Positions 50,645 through 62,763 of a stretch of 64,000 bases of DNA are shown piece by piece. Position 1 is the first letter of the stretch; the number at the start of each line of letters is the position of its first letter. Both the position numbers and the translations under genes were made by a program. The stretch lies in assembly GCA_002021875.1 (NCBI GenBank), contig CP018627.1, forward strand, positions 5,580,001 to 5,644,000, read 5' to 3'. Under the pieces are notes generated by a model. The model searched no databases and was not told the origin of the DNA. It saw only the letters and a list, made by a program, of their open reading frames with translations. Source of the DNA: Streptomyces hygroscopicus (GTDB lineage: Bacteria; Actinomycetota; Actinomycetes; Streptomycetales; Streptomycetaceae).

Positions 50645-51463
50645 TCAGCTCCCCGTGCTCTGATACGCCCGCAGCCCCGCCCGCCAGGCCAGCCCCGCCA
50701 CCGCACAGCAGCCGCACGCGACCAGCGGCGCCGCGAAGCCGATCCGGGCCGGGAGCCCCAGCGGATCGGGGCGGCCCAGGATGTGCAGCGCCGGCAGCCA
50801 GTTGACGAAGGCCAGCGGGATGACGAAGGTGACGCCGCGCAGCAGCTCCTTGCCGAAGACCGTCGGCGGGTACTCCAGCAGCGTGGTCCCGCCGAAGGTG
50901 AAGGCGTTCTGCACCTCGGAGGCGTCCTTGGCCCAGAACTGGAAGGCGCCGCCGAGCACGAACAGCGCCCCGAAGATGGCACCCCCGCTCAGCAGCATCA
51001 CCGGCATCAGCAGCGCCCGGTCCACCGTCCAGTCGATGTCCAGCCGGGCCAGCGACCAGCCGAGCAGCACCGCGCCCTGGGTGATCCGGCCCAGCCGGCG
51101 CAGCGCGAAGCGGTCGGCGGCGACCTGGGCGAGTATCGGCACCGGCCGCACCAGCAGGGTGTCCATCGTGCCGTCGCGCACCCGCTGGCCCAGCCGCCCC
51201 ATGGTGCCCAGCGTGAGATCGGCGAGGCCGAAGGCGATGCTGGTGGTGCCGTAGAGGAAGGCGACCTCGTCAAGGGTGAAGCCGCCCAGTTGCCCGATGT
51301 GGGTGAACATCAGCGCGATCGCGACGAAGTCCAGTCCGGTCGCGAGGAGGTTCCCCAGCGTCATGATCAGGAACGAGGTGCGGTACGCCATCGTGGAGCG
51401 CACCCACATCCCGACGATCAGGACGTAGGCCCGGAGCCCGTTGGACACGGCGGACTCAGCCAC
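50645..51463 (-). CDS. ABC-2-type permease 2
   Basis: 272 residues from GTG 51463, which overlaps the stop of permease 1. About six helices, with TMGRLGQRVRDGTMDTLLVR matching the DUF990-like/YhaP-like permease loop, and FGGTTLLEYPPTVFGKELLRG. Membrane subunit with the next gene. Confidence 0.85.
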   Translation of the reverse strand: MAESAVSNGLRAYVLIVGMWVRSTMAYRTSFLIMTLGNLLATGLDFVAIALMFTHIGQLGGFTLDEVAFLYGTTSIAFGLADLTLGTMGRLGQRVRDGTMDTLLVRPVPILAQVAADRFALRRLGRITQGAVLLGWSLARLDIDWTVDRALLMPVMLLSGGAIFGALFVLGGAFQFWAKDASEVQNAFTFGGTTLLEYPPTVFGKELLRGVTFVIPLAFVNWLPALHILGRPDPLGLPARIGFAAPLVACGCCAVAGLAWRAGLRAYQSTGS

Positions 51464-52256
51464 CCTGGACCACCACCTTCCGGGTCGCCACCGACTGCAG
51501 CACCCGCCCGGCCGCCAGCAGCACCACCAGCCATCCCGTCTGGAAGGCGAAGGCCCCCAGCAGCCCCGCCCCCCGGTGCTCCTCCAGGAAGACATCCGCG
51601 GGCACCTGGAGCATCGCCGCCCAGGGCAGCGCGCGGGCGATCTCGCCGAGCTGCCCGGGGAAGACGTTGAGCGGCAGGATCATCCCGGAGAAGAACAGGC
51701 ACAGCAGCCCGCTCAGCATGGACAGCCCCGTCCCGTCGAGCAGCCAGAAGGAGGCGAGCGAGACCAGATAGCGCACCGCGAAGCCGACGCACACCGCGAG
51801 CGCCACCGACAGCAGGAACCACAGCCAGGTCAACGGCGAGGCGGGCAGCCGGAGTTCGAAGACCAGCGCCCCGATCCCCATCGGCACCACGCCGCGCCCC
51901 AGCAACTGGAACAGCGCCCGGCCGAGCTCGGTGGCCAGCCACCACGACTGGAGGTCGACGGGGCGGTAGAGGTCCACGGCGATGTCACCGGAGCGGATGC
52001 GGTCCTGCAGCTCCTCCTGGAAGCCGCCGCCCATCAGCGCCACGGCCGCCAGCAGGGCCTGACCGAGCCAGACGAAGGTCAGCGCCTGGTCGAGGTCGTA
52101 GCCGCCGAGGTGCGGCCGCTCGTCCCACAGCGCGGTGTAGGTGTAGGCGAGGATGAAGCCGAAAACGGTATTGGTGAAGACCCCGGCCACGGTGGCGACC
52201 CGATACGTCGCGTAGCGTTTGAAGCCGCTGACCGCGACGGCCGCGTACAGCCGCAT
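51456..52256 (-). CDS. ABC-2-type permease 1
   Basis: 266 residues from ATG 52256 (GGAGGG upstream). Six helices and a similar cytoplasmic loop, QEELQDRIRSGDIAVDLYRP. Forms a heterodimer with permease 2 for export of an unknown substrate. Confidence 0.85.
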   Translation of the reverse strand: MRLYAAVAVSGFKRYATYRVATVAGVFTNTVFGFILAYTYTALWDERPHLGGYDLDQALTFVWLGQALLAAVALMGGGFQEELQDRIRSGDIAVDLYRPVDLQSWWLATELGRALFQLLGRGVVPMGIGALVFELRLPASPLTWLWFLLSVALAVCVGFAVRYLVSLASFWLLDGTGLSMLSGLLCLFFSGMILPLNVFPGQLGEIARALPWAAMLQVPADVFLEEHRGAGLLGAFAFQTGWLVVLLAAGRVLQSVATRKVVVQGG

Positions 52257-52534
52257 CCGCCCCGTCCCTCCCTCCCCGACCGCACCGCCCGATCGGCGCC
52301 AAAATCCGGAGCCTAGTGGGGTGACCGGAGAGACGGCCAGCCAATATTCACCGGATGGTGTGAGCGGAATCATCCATATGGCCGGTCACAGACCAGTCAC
52401 GGGTGCGCGCCACGTCCCCGGCCCGGAACGGATGATGCGACAGTGTTTTATCGGGCGTACGACGCGAATCGCCCGACCGTGCACGATCCTGCCGCCGCGC
52501 AACCTTCGACGGCGGCCGAGGAGTCTCAGGAGAC

Positions 52535-54877
52535 ATGAGCGACGAGCCCCAGTTGATCGATGGTGGCGCGGCCGGAACGGGTGCCCGGCCCGGCATCGAC
52601 GATGGCAACCACGACACGCCGCACCGCGCGGACGGCCTCCCCGCAGGCAAACCGGCCAAGGGCAGAAAGGGCCGCCCCCAGCGCACCGGATGGCGCCGGC
52701 TGCTGCCCACCTGGCGCATGCTCCTCGGCGGCTTCCTCCTGATCGTCCTGCTGATCGCGGGCGGGCTCGTCACCGGCTATCTGCTCGTCGACATCCCCCC
52801 GGCGAACAGAGCCGCCATCGCCCAGAGCAATGTCTTCCTCTACTCCGACGGCTCCCAGCTTGCCCGTGAGGGCAAGGTCAACCGGGAGAACGTCCAGCTC
52901 AGCCAGATTCCCAAGCGGATCCAGCACGCGGTGCTGGCGGCCGAGGACCGGGACTTCTACTCGGAGTCGGCCATCAACCCCGAGGCGATGGTCCGGGCCG
53001 CCTGGAACACCGCCACCGGCAAGGGCAAGCAGTCCGGCTCCACCATCACCCAGCAGTATGTGAAGAACTACTACCTGGACCAGGAGCAGACGGTCACCCG
53101 CAAGGCCAAGGAGTTCTTCATCGCGATCAAGCTGGACCGGGAGGTGAGCAAGGACAAGATCCTCGAGGGCTACCTCAACACCAGCTACTTCGGGCGCAAC
53201 GCCTACGGAATCCAGGCCGCCGCCCAGGCGTACTACGGCAAGGACATCGGCGAGCTCGACACCGCCCAGGGCGCGTATCTCGCGACCCTGCTGAACGCCC
53301 CCAGCGCCTACGACATCGTCGCCCATCCGCAGAACAAGGGGCGGGCCACGGCCCGCTGGCACTACGTCCTGGACGGCATGGTGAAGAAGGGCTGGCTGAC
53401 CAGGGCCGACCAGCAGAAGATGACCTTCCCCGCGCCCTCCGAGGCCAGGGCCCCCTCGGGCATGTCCGGCCAGCGCGGCTATCTCGTCGAGGCCGTCGAG
53501 GACTACCTCACCAGCAACGGGATCATCGACGAGCAGACCCTGGCGCGCGGCGGCTACCGCATCACCACCACGATCGACAAGAAGAAGCAGGACGCCTTCG
53601 CGGGGGCCGTCCGCGACCGGCTGATGAGCAAGCTCAGCCCGGAGGACCGCAAGGTCGACCGCTACGTCCGCGCGGGCGGCGCCTCGATCGACCCGAAGAC
53701 CGGGAAGGTGGTCGCGCTCTACGGCGGGATCGACTACACCAAGCAGTTCGTCAACAACGCGACCCGCCGTGACTACCAGGTGGGGTCCACCTTCAAGCCA
53801 TTCGTCTTCACCTCGGCGGTGCGCTACGGGTCCACCACCCAGGACGGCCAGACGATCACCCCGGACACCCTCTACAACGGCGACAACAAGCGCGAGGTCG
53901 TCGGCCCGGAGGGGCCCACCGGCTACTCCCCCGCCAACGAGGACGACGTCGACTACGGCGACATCGACGTCACCACGGCCACCGACAACTCCGTGAACTC
54001 GGTGTACGCGCAGATGGCCCAGGACGTCGGCCCCGCCAAGGTCAAGCAGACCGCCATCGACCTGGGCGTCCCCAAGAACACCCCCGATCTGCACGCCTCC
54101 CCCTCCATCGCGCTCGGCCCCGCCACCGCGAGCGTGCTGGACATGACCGAGGCGTACGCGACCCTCGCCAACCACGGCGAGCACGGCAAGTACAGCCTGG
54201 TCGAGGAGGTCACCAAGGACGGTGCGCGGGTCGGTCTCCCGGACCGGGAGAACCGGCAGGCCATCCCGCGCGGCGCCGCCGACACCACCACCTCGATACT
54301 GCAGAGCGTGGTCGACGGCGGCACCGGCACCGCCGCCCAGGCCGCCGAGCGCCCGGCGGCGGGCAAGACGGGCACCGCGGAGGAGGACAAGGCCGCCTGG
54401 TTCGCGGGCTACACCCCGGATCTGGCGACCGTGGTCGCGGTGATGGGCCAGGACTCCAATACCGGCGTGCAGAAGCCGCTGTACGGGGCGACGGGCCTGG
54501 AGCGGATCAACGGCGGCGGCTATCCCGCCGAGATCTGGGCGCAGTACACGTCGGGCGCGCTGGACGGCAAGCCACCGGCCGAGTTCGATCTGCGGCTGGA
54601 GGACGGGGCGAGCACCCCCGACGGCTCCCAGCCCGGCCAGCAGTCTCCGGGCTCCCTGCCGCCGGTGGTCACCACTCCCCCGACCGACGCCCCGCCGGAC
54701 ACCTCGGTCCCCACGGCGCCGGCCGACACCCCGCCGACGCCGCCGACGACCCAGCCGCCGGTCACCACCCCGCCGACGGACTTCCCCACCGGGGGGCCGA
54801 CGACCGAGCCGGGCCCGGGCGGGCCAGGTGATCCGGGTGGCGATCCGGGCGACCCAGGGGGGCCGGTGGGCGGCTGA
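52535..54877 (+). CDS. Bifunctional class A penicillin-binding protein
   Basis: 780 residues. One N-terminal helix (LLGGFLLIVLLIAGGLVTGY), the transglycosylase domain with AAEDRDFY and SGSTITQQYVKNYY, and the transpeptidase with Ser418-x-x-Lys (GSTFKP), Ser486-x-Asn (TDNSVN) and Lys611-Thr-Gly. A Pro/Thr/Gly-rich tail of about 90 residues ends the protein. Builds peptidoglycan. Confidence 0.95.
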   Translation: MSDEPQLIDGGAAGTGARPGIDDGNHDTPHRADGLPAGKPAKGRKGRPQRTGWRRLLPTWRMLLGGFLLIVLLIAGGLVTGYLLVDIPPANRAAIAQSNVFLYSDGSQLAREGKVNRENVQLSQIPKRIQHAVLAAEDRDFYSESAINPEAMVRAAWNTATGKGKQSGSTITQQYVKNYYLDQEQTVTRKAKEFFIAIKLDREVSKDKILEGYLNTSYFGRNAYGIQAAAQAYYGKDIGELDTAQGAYLATLLNAPSAYDIVAHPQNKGRATARWHYVLDGMVKKGWLTRADQQKMTFPAPSEARAPSGMSGQRGYLVEAVEDYLTSNGIIDEQTLARGGYRITTTIDKKKQDAFAGAVRDRLMSKLSPEDRKVDRYVRAGGASIDPKTGKVVALYGGIDYTKQFVNNATRRDYQVGSTFKPFVFTSAVRYGSTTQDGQTITPDTLYNGDNKREVVGPEGPTGYSPANEDDVDYGDIDVTTATDNSVNSVYAQMAQDVGPAKVKQTAIDLGVPKNTPDLHASPSIALGPATASVLDMTEAYATLANHGEHGKYSLVEEVTKDGARVGLPDRENRQAIPRGAADTTTSILQSVVDGGTGTAAQAAERPAAGKTGTAEEDKAAWFAGYTPDLATVVAVMGQDSNTGVQKPLYGATGLERINGGGYPAEIWAQYTSGALDGKPPAEFDLRLEDGASTPDGSQPGQQSPGSLPPVVTTPPTDAPPDTSVPTAPADTPPTPPTTQPPVTTPPTDFPTGGPTTEPGPGGPGDPGGDPGDPGGPVGG

Positions 54878-54898
54878 GACCGCGGACCACGAACAGCG

Positions 54899-54929
54899 GA
54901 GGGTGGTGACGGAGACCGTCACCACCCTC
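54899..54929. terminator. Bidirectional hairpin
   Basis: GAGGGTGGTGACGG, AGA loop, CCGTCACCACCCTC; between the convergent PBP and GroES-like genes. Confidence 0.75.
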
Positions 54930-54954
54930 TGTCATGTCCGATCCCGCGGTGTCC

Positions 54955-55296
54955 CTACAGGTAGAGCCCCGTGGAGTCCTCCGCGCCCTCCAGCCGCTCG
55001 GCGGCCACCGCGTGCAGGTCGCGCTCCCGCATCAGGACGTAGGCGACCCCGCGGACCTCGACCTCGGCCCGGTCCTCCGGGTCGTAGAGCACCCGGTCAC
55101 CGGGCTCCACAGTCCGTACGCTCTGCCCGACCGCGACCACCTCGGCCCAGGCCAGCCGCCTGCCGACCGCCGCGGTGGCGGGGATGACGATGCCGCCGGA
55201 CGACCGGCGCTCGCCCTCCGGAATGTCGGTGCGGACCAGCACACGGTCGTGCAGCATCCGGATGGGCAGCTTGTCATGGGTCGTGTTCGCACTCAC
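54955..55296 (-). CDS. GroES-family co-chaperonin-like protein
   Basis: 113 residues from GTG 55296. Starts with KLPIRMLHDRVLVRTD and has the GroES mobile-loop equivalent SSGGIVIPATA and VEPGDRVLYDPEDRAEV. The C-terminus differs from housekeeping GroES, so it is probably a second, specialised copy; no groEL is adjacent. Confidence 0.88.
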   Translation of the reverse strand: MSANTTHDKLPIRMLHDRVLVRTDIPEGERRSSGGIVIPATAAVGRRLAWAEVVAVGQSVRTVEPGDRVLYDPEDRAEVEVRGVAYVLMRERDLHAVAAERLEGAEDSTGLYL

Positions 55297-55384
55297 GCCA
55301 TGACCGTACCTGGCCGGACGGCGCGATGACGCCTCAGGGCCGGTGCGGGCCGTCTTCGCTCAGCGGCACCGGGCCGCCCTTCGC

Positions 55385-55747
55385 TCAGCGGTGCCGCTTG
55401 GCGCACCACGAGGAGCGGGACGCCTTGGCGGACCGGGAGGACCTCGCCGAGAGCGCGAGCAGTCCGACCAGCCCGGCCACGGCGAGCGCGACCGGCACGA
55501 TCCGCTCCATGCGGGGTTGGCCGTCCTCCGACACCAACTGGCCCCGCACGCCCGTCACCACGCGGTTGGCGGACACATAGGCCCGCCCGGCGGTCCGGTC
55601 CACGGCCGACGCCGCCTTCGCCTTCGCGTCCCCGATGATCGTCTTCGGGTGCATCCGCACCCCGATCTCGTCGAGCGTCACGGCGAGCTCCTGCCGCCTG
55701 CGGGCGATGTCCGCCTCGATCTGCGCAGGGGTCCTGGCATCCGACAC
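55385..55747 (-). CDS. DUF3618 membrane protein
   Basis: 120 residues from GTG 55747. ARTPAQIEADIARRRQELAV and LDEIGVRMHPKTIIGDAKA are the DUF3618 signature; one C-terminal helix (IVPVALAVAGLVGLLAL) with a basic tail. Function unknown. Confidence 0.85.
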   Translation of the reverse strand: MSDARTPAQIEADIARRRQELAVTLDEIGVRMHPKTIIGDAKAKAASAVDRTAGRAYVSANRVVTGVRGQLVSEDGQPRMERIVPVALAVAGLVGLLALSARSSRSAKASRSSWCAKRHR

Positions 55748-55885
55748 CGCGCTGCCTCCGTCAGTCTCGATGATTCGTGATGGACAGTCTGTCAGCTCGC
55801 CCTCCTCCCCGCCCCACGGCACCCCCGGACGGGAAGCTGGCTAATGTCGGGTACGTACCCCCGACGCCACGAGGAGCACCAGACC

Positions 55886-56353
55886 ATGAGCGAGCGACTG
55901 CAGCCCGGCGACACCGCCCCCGCCTTCACCCTCCCCGACGCGGACGGCAAGGAGGTCTCGCTCGCCGACCACGCCGGCCGTAAGGTGATCGTCTACTTCT
56001 ACCCCGCCGCCCTCACCCCCGGTTGCACCAAGCAGGCGTGCGACTTCACCGACAACCTCGCCTTCCTGGCCGGCCACGGCTACGACGTCATCGGCATCTC
56101 CCCCGACAAGCCCGAGAAGCTGGCCAAGTTCCGCGACCAGGAGGACCTCAAGGTCACGCTCCTCGCCGACCCCGCCAAGGAGACCCTCGAAGCGTACGGC
56201 GCCTTCGGCGAGAAGAAGCTCTACGGCAAGACGGTCATCGGCGTGATCCGCTCCACCGTCATCGTCGACGAGCAGGGCAAGGTCGAGCGCGCCCTGTACA
56301 ACGTCAAGGCCACCGGCCACGTAGCCAAGATCATCAAAGACCTGGGGCTGTGA
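55886..56353 (+). CDS. bcp: Thioredoxin-dependent peroxiredoxin Bcp
   Basis: 155 residues. Atypical two-Cys peroxiredoxin: Cys47 (peroxidatic) and Cys52 in ALTPGCTKQACDF; APAFTLPDADG at the start and the end TGHVAKIIKDLGL. Reduces hydroperoxides. Confidence 0.95.
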   Translation: MSERLQPGDTAPAFTLPDADGKEVSLADHAGRKVIVYFYPAALTPGCTKQACDFTDNLAFLAGHGYDVIGISPDKPEKLAKFRDQEDLKVTLLADPAKETLEAYGAFGEKKLYGKTVIGVIRSTVIVDEQGKVERALYNVKATGHVAKIIKDLGL

Positions 56354-56358
56354 CGGAC

Positions 56359-56376
56359 CCGGGGCTGCCGCCCCGG
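56359..56376 (+). terminator. Short GC hairpin after bcp
   Basis: CCGGGGC-TGCC-GCCCCGG. Confidence 0.55.
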
Positions 56377-56411
56377 ACCCCGTTCACCAGGCAGTACCAT
56401 GACCGTGCCGA

Positions 56412-56495
56412 GCGGCCGTGATGGAATTGGCAGTCATGCTGGGTTTAGGTCCCAGTGGGGTAACTCCCGTGAGGGTTCGAGTCCCTCCGGCCGCA
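56412..56495 (+). tRNA. tRNA-Leu (anticodon TAG)
   Basis: Acceptor GCGGCCG/CGGCCGC, anticodon stem CTGGG/CCCAG with loop TTTAGGT giving TAG, a long variable arm, and T-loop GTTCGAG. No CCA encoded. Reads the rare CTA codon. Confidence 0.95.
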
Positions 56496-56510
56496 CGCCG
56501 CGCGAACGCG

Positions 56511-56540
56511 GGCCCGGCCCGCCTCATCGCGGGCCGGGCC
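56511..56540. terminator. Hairpin between tRNA-Leu and rdgB
   Basis: GGCCCGGCCCGC with a 6-nt loop and exact complement, serving both convergent units. Confidence 0.7.
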
Positions 56541-56561
56541 TGCGGCGTCCTACGGGGCCGC

Positions 56562-57197
56562 TCACCCCAGGAGTTCGCGGACGATCGGGGCGATCGCGCG
56601 GAACGCCTTGCCGCGGTGGCTGATGGCGTTCTTCTCCTCGGGGTCCAGTTCGGCACAGGTGCGGGTCTCGCCGTGCGGCTGGAGGATGGGGTCGTAGCCG
56701 AACCCCCCGCCGCCCACGGGCTCATGACGGAGCGTGCCGGTGAGCCGGCCGGAGACGACGCGCTCGGTGCCGTCGGGGAGGGCGAGGGCGGCGGCGCAGG
56801 CGAAGTGGGCGCCGCGGTGTTCGTCGGGGACGTCGGAGAGCTGGGCGAGCAGCAGGTCGAGATTGGCGCGGTCGTCGCCGTGCCGGCCCGACCAGCGGGC
56901 CGAGAAGATGCCCGGCGCCCCGCCGAGGACGTCCACGCAGAGGCCGGAGTCGTCGGCGATGGCGAGGTGGCCGGTGGCCTGGGCAAGGGCGTGGGCCTTG
57001 AGGAGGGCGTTCTCCGCGAAGGTCACGCCGGTCTCCTTGACGTCCGGGACCTCCGGATAGGCGTCGGCGCCGACGAGTTCGGCGTCGAGGCCGGTCTCGC
57101 CCAGGATCGAGCGCAGTTCGGTGATCTTGTAGGCGTTGCGGGTCGCGAGGACCAGACGGCGGGGGCGCGGGCGGTGTCCCTCAGTGTGTTGCTGCAT
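56562..57197 (-). CDS. rdgB: XTP/dITP pyrophosphatase (RdgB/HAM1)
   Basis: 211 residues. LVLATRNAYKITELRSIL, FAENALLKA, IADDSGLCVDVLGGAPG and GFGYDPIL are the Ham1 motifs, with SHRGKAFRAI near the end. Removes noncanonical purine triphosphates. Confidence 0.95.
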   Translation of the reverse strand: MQQHTEGHRPRPRRLVLATRNAYKITELRSILGETGLDAELVGADAYPEVPDVKETGVTFAENALLKAHALAQATGHLAIADDSGLCVDVLGGAPGIFSARWSGRHGDDRANLDLLLAQLSDVPDEHRGAHFACAAALALPDGTERVVSGRLTGTLRHEPVGGGGFGYDPILQPHGETRTCAELDPEEKNAISHRGKAFRAIAPIVRELLG

Positions 57198-57220
57198 AGC
57201 TCTCGATTATCGAGGGGAGG

Positions 57221-57616
57221 TCAGGGCGAGCAGACACCGGTCAGCTCGCCCGCCGCGTCCCTGACCGGAGTCATATCGGGGTGCTTGCCGCTGTCCACGG
57301 ACTTCTGGACGTTGTCCAGGGCCTTCTGGAGGTCGTCCACGGCCTTGCCGACGTCCGCGTTGTCGGTGCGGTCGCCCACCTTGTCGATGTCCTTGTCGAG
57401 GGCGTCCAGGATCTTGTCGGCGTCCTGCGGATTGACCGCGGCGCCGGTCAGGGCGTCCTGGAGGTTGTCCACGTCGTTGGATATCTCGACCGCGAGCTGG
57501 GCACAGTCGAGGGCCTTCTCCACCGCGCTGCAGCCGACGGTGACCGGCACGATGAGCGCGACGGCGGCGAGGGCGGTGACGGCGGTGGTACGGCGGTGAC
57601 GGTGGCGCGGCGCCAT
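57221..57616 (-). CDS. Lipoprotein of unknown function
   Basis: 131 residues. Signal ends in VPVTVGC (Cys29); the rest is helical and Asp/Asn-rich (NNLQDALTG type segments, VGKAVDDLQKALDNVQK), ending with a Cys. Between rdgB and rph on the same strand. Family not recognised. Confidence 0.75.
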   Translation of the reverse strand: MAPRHRHRRTTAVTALAAVALIVPVTVGCSAVEKALDCAQLAVEISNDVDNLQDALTGAAVNPQDADKILDALDKDIDKVGDRTDNADVGKAVDDLQKALDNVQKSVDSGKHPDMTPVRDAAGELTGVCSP

Positions 57617-57695
57617 GGAATGGGTCCTTCCCCGGGAACGGTGCTGGTACCTGACTAAACGCCGGGCGCCGCGCGACGGTTGCTCGGCGCCGTCG

Positions 57696-58427
<732 letters not shown>

Positions 58428-58535
58428 GAGATGAGCCTATCGGCATCGCGGAGGCCCCCGGTCCGCGTCCGGCGAGGGCCCCGCTCCCGGGGGACGGCGC
58501 TCCGGCCCCGGAAGGTCACATCAGGTCTCGGGAGG

Positions 58536-58769
58536 TCACATCAGGTCTTCGATCTCGGCGGCGACGGGGTCCGCGTCGGCGCCGATGACCACCTGGATCG
58601 CCGTGCCCATCTTCACCACGCCATGGGCACCGGCGGCCTTCAGGAGGGCCTCGTCGACCAGGGCGGCGTCCTTGACCTCGGTGCGCAGGCGGGTGATGCA
58701 GCCCTCGATCTCGACGATGTTGTCGATGCCGCCGAGCCCCTCGACGATCTTGTCAGCCTTGGTGGCCAT
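58536..58769 (-). CDS. nagF: PTS system GlcNAc-type EIIB component
   Basis: 77 residues from ATG 58769 (AGGAG upstream); a longer frame was rejected. Phosphorylated Cys24 in EIEGCITRLRTEV. Passes phosphate from HPr/EIIA to the sugar at the IIC channel. Divergent from the IIC gene, with dre sites between them. Confidence 0.9.
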   Translation of the reverse strand: MATKADKIVEGLGGIDNIVEIEGCITRLRTEVKDAALVDEALLKAAGAHGVVKMGTAIQVVIGADADPVAAEIEDLM

Positions 58770-58816
58770 GTTCGCTCCTGTCGTCCTGCTGTCCGCGTGG
58801 TGTCCGCGTTGCGGCA

Positions 58817-58832
58817 AATGGTCTACACCATT
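58817..58832. promoter_or_regulatory. DasR-binding element 1
   Basis: AATGGTCTACACCATT; core TGGTCTACACCA. About 50 nt upstream of the EIIB start. Confidence 0.85.
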
Positions 58833-58900
58833 ATGCGGGTGAGGAAGTCACTCGTCACTTGGAACGATAGATTCCTTTAGCGGATCCCTACGTGCTACAA

Positions 58901-58930
58901 CAGGTCTACACCACATGTGGTTTAGACCAT
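58901..58930. promoter_or_regulatory. DasR-binding elements 2 and 3
   Basis: CAGGTCTACACCAC (58901-58914) and GTGGTTTAGACCAT (58917-58930), side by side about 50-80 nt before the EIIC start. With element 1 they make a divergent GlcNAc-responsive promoter region. Confidence 0.85.
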
Positions 58931-58979
58931 AGCGCGGGCCGCCCCTCCCCTGAGAGCCCGCCTCACCAGGAGGAATCCG

Positions 58980-60212
<1,233 letters not shown>

Positions 60213-60231
60213 CCACCGGGCACGCACCACG

Positions 60232-60283
60232 GTGAACGGCGAAGCGCCGGGCTGGTCCTCCAGCCCGGCGCTTCCGCGTTCAC
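60232..60283. terminator. Very strong bidirectional hairpin
   Basis: GAAGCGCCGGGCTGG, TCCT, and exact complement (60241-60274), extended by GTGAACG/CGTTCAC. Between convergent genes. Confidence 0.85.
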
Positions 60284-60289
60284 CGCCCG

Positions 60290-61042
60290 TTACACCTCGT
60301 AGACCGCGCCCGCCTTGGCCAGCTCCACCGGGCCGCCGAAGACCGCCTGGGCGTCGCGCTGGTTGATCTGGGGGTCCGTCCACGGCGGGATGTGGGTGAG
60401 CACCAAGCTCCCGACCCCCGCCCGCAGCGCGTGTTCACCCGCCTGGCGGCCGTTGAGATGCAGCTCCGGGATGTCCTCCTTGCCGTGCGTGAAGGCCGCC
60501 TCGCACAGGAAGAGGTCGCCGCCCCGGGCCAGGTCCACCAGGGCCTCACAGGGGCCCGTGTCGCCCGAGTAGACCAGCGAGCGGCCGCCGTACTCGATCC
60601 GGAAGCCGAACGCCTCCACGGGGTGGCAGACGCGCTCGGCGCGGATGGTGAAGGGGCCGATGTCGAAGCTGCCGGGCGTCAGGGTGCGGAAGTCGAAGAC
60701 CTCACGCATCGACTTCTCATCGGGCAGGTCGTCGTACGCCTGGACCAGCCGCCGCTCGGTGCCCTCGGGGCCGTAGACGGGGATCGCCTCGGCGCGGCCA
60801 CCGTCGTGCCGGTAGTAGCGCGCGACGAAGTATCCGCACATGTCGATGAAGTGATCGGGGTGAAGATGGGACAGCAGTACAGCGTCGAGGTCGTAGAGAC
60901 CGCAGTGGCGCTGCAGCTCGCCAAGGGCGCCATTGCCCATGTCGAGGAGCAGCCGGAAGCCGTCGGCCTCTACGAGGTAGCTCGAGCAGGCCGATTCCGC
61001 GGACGGGAACGACCCTGAGCATCCGACGACGGTGAGCTTCAT
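60290..61042 (-). CDS. Metallo-beta-lactamase-fold protein (RNase Z-like)
   Basis: 250 residues from ATG 61042 (AAGGAGG upstream). Metal motif LLSHLHPDHF (HxHxDH type), YSGDTGPCEALV, and the end VLTHIPPW. Possibly a phosphodiesterase; conserved next to cysM in Streptomyces. Confidence 0.9.
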   Translation of the reverse strand: MKLTVVGCSGSFPSAESACSSYLVEADGFRLLLDMGNGALGELQRHCGLYDLDAVLLSHLHPDHFIDMCGYFVARYYRHDGGRAEAIPVYGPEGTERRLVQAYDDLPDEKSMREVFDFRTLTPGSFDIGPFTIRAERVCHPVEAFGFRIEYGGRSLVYSGDTGPCEALVDLARGGDLFLCEAAFTHGKEDIPELHLNGRQAGEHALRAGVGSLVLTHIPPWTDPQINQRDAQAVFGGPVELAKAGAVYEV

Positions 61043-61233
61043 GAAGCAGGAACCTCCTTGAGGGGTCCCCATGCCGAAGGCCATGGGCGGTGCGGGGGGT
61101 CATGCGGTGCCCACGAGCGTAAGGCGCAAAAGCCCAGGCAGCTCCTCCATGGGCCCGCGTTGTGGGCGGAATCACCAGGACGGAGCCGGGTGGCGCCCGG
61201 CCATGCCCCCCGCCGGCCGACCGGCCCGAAGGG

Positions 61234-62462
<1,229 letters not shown>

Positions 62463-62555
62463 GTCTGGGCTCCTGTCGGAGGGCGGGGTGGTCTCCCGGG
62501 CCGGAGCGGCCGGGAGGGCGTCGTCGAAGGGCGTCGGGGCGTCTCGGGCGCGCGC

Positions 62556-62672
62556 TCAGGCGGCCACGGCGCGGCGCGGACACATCGCGCTGGCGAGCCG
62601 GCACAGGTCGACGTGGAGCCGCGCCACGAGCAGCATGCCCGGCGTCTTCTCGCTCACGTCATCGAAAACCAT
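62556..62672 (-). CDS. Sulfur-gene leader peptide
   Basis: 38 residues; MVFDDVSEKTPGMLLVARLH then VDLCRLASAMC. The VARLHVDLCRLASAMC core matches the actinobacterial leader-peptide pattern found upstream of sulfur genes; ATG 62636 is an alternative start giving the shortest form. Cysteine codons placed near the end fit attenuation by cysteinyl-tRNA supply. It precedes cysO by 93 nt. Confidence 0.75.
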   Translation of the reverse strand: MVFDDVSEKTPGMLLVARLHVDLCRLASAMCPRRAVAA

Positions 62673-62763
62673 GGACTCATCGTATCGATTCCCGGTCCGG
62701 GCTCCGGTAGGTCATCCCGTGATACGGACGGGTAACGACCGCGATACGAGACGCGCAGGTCAC

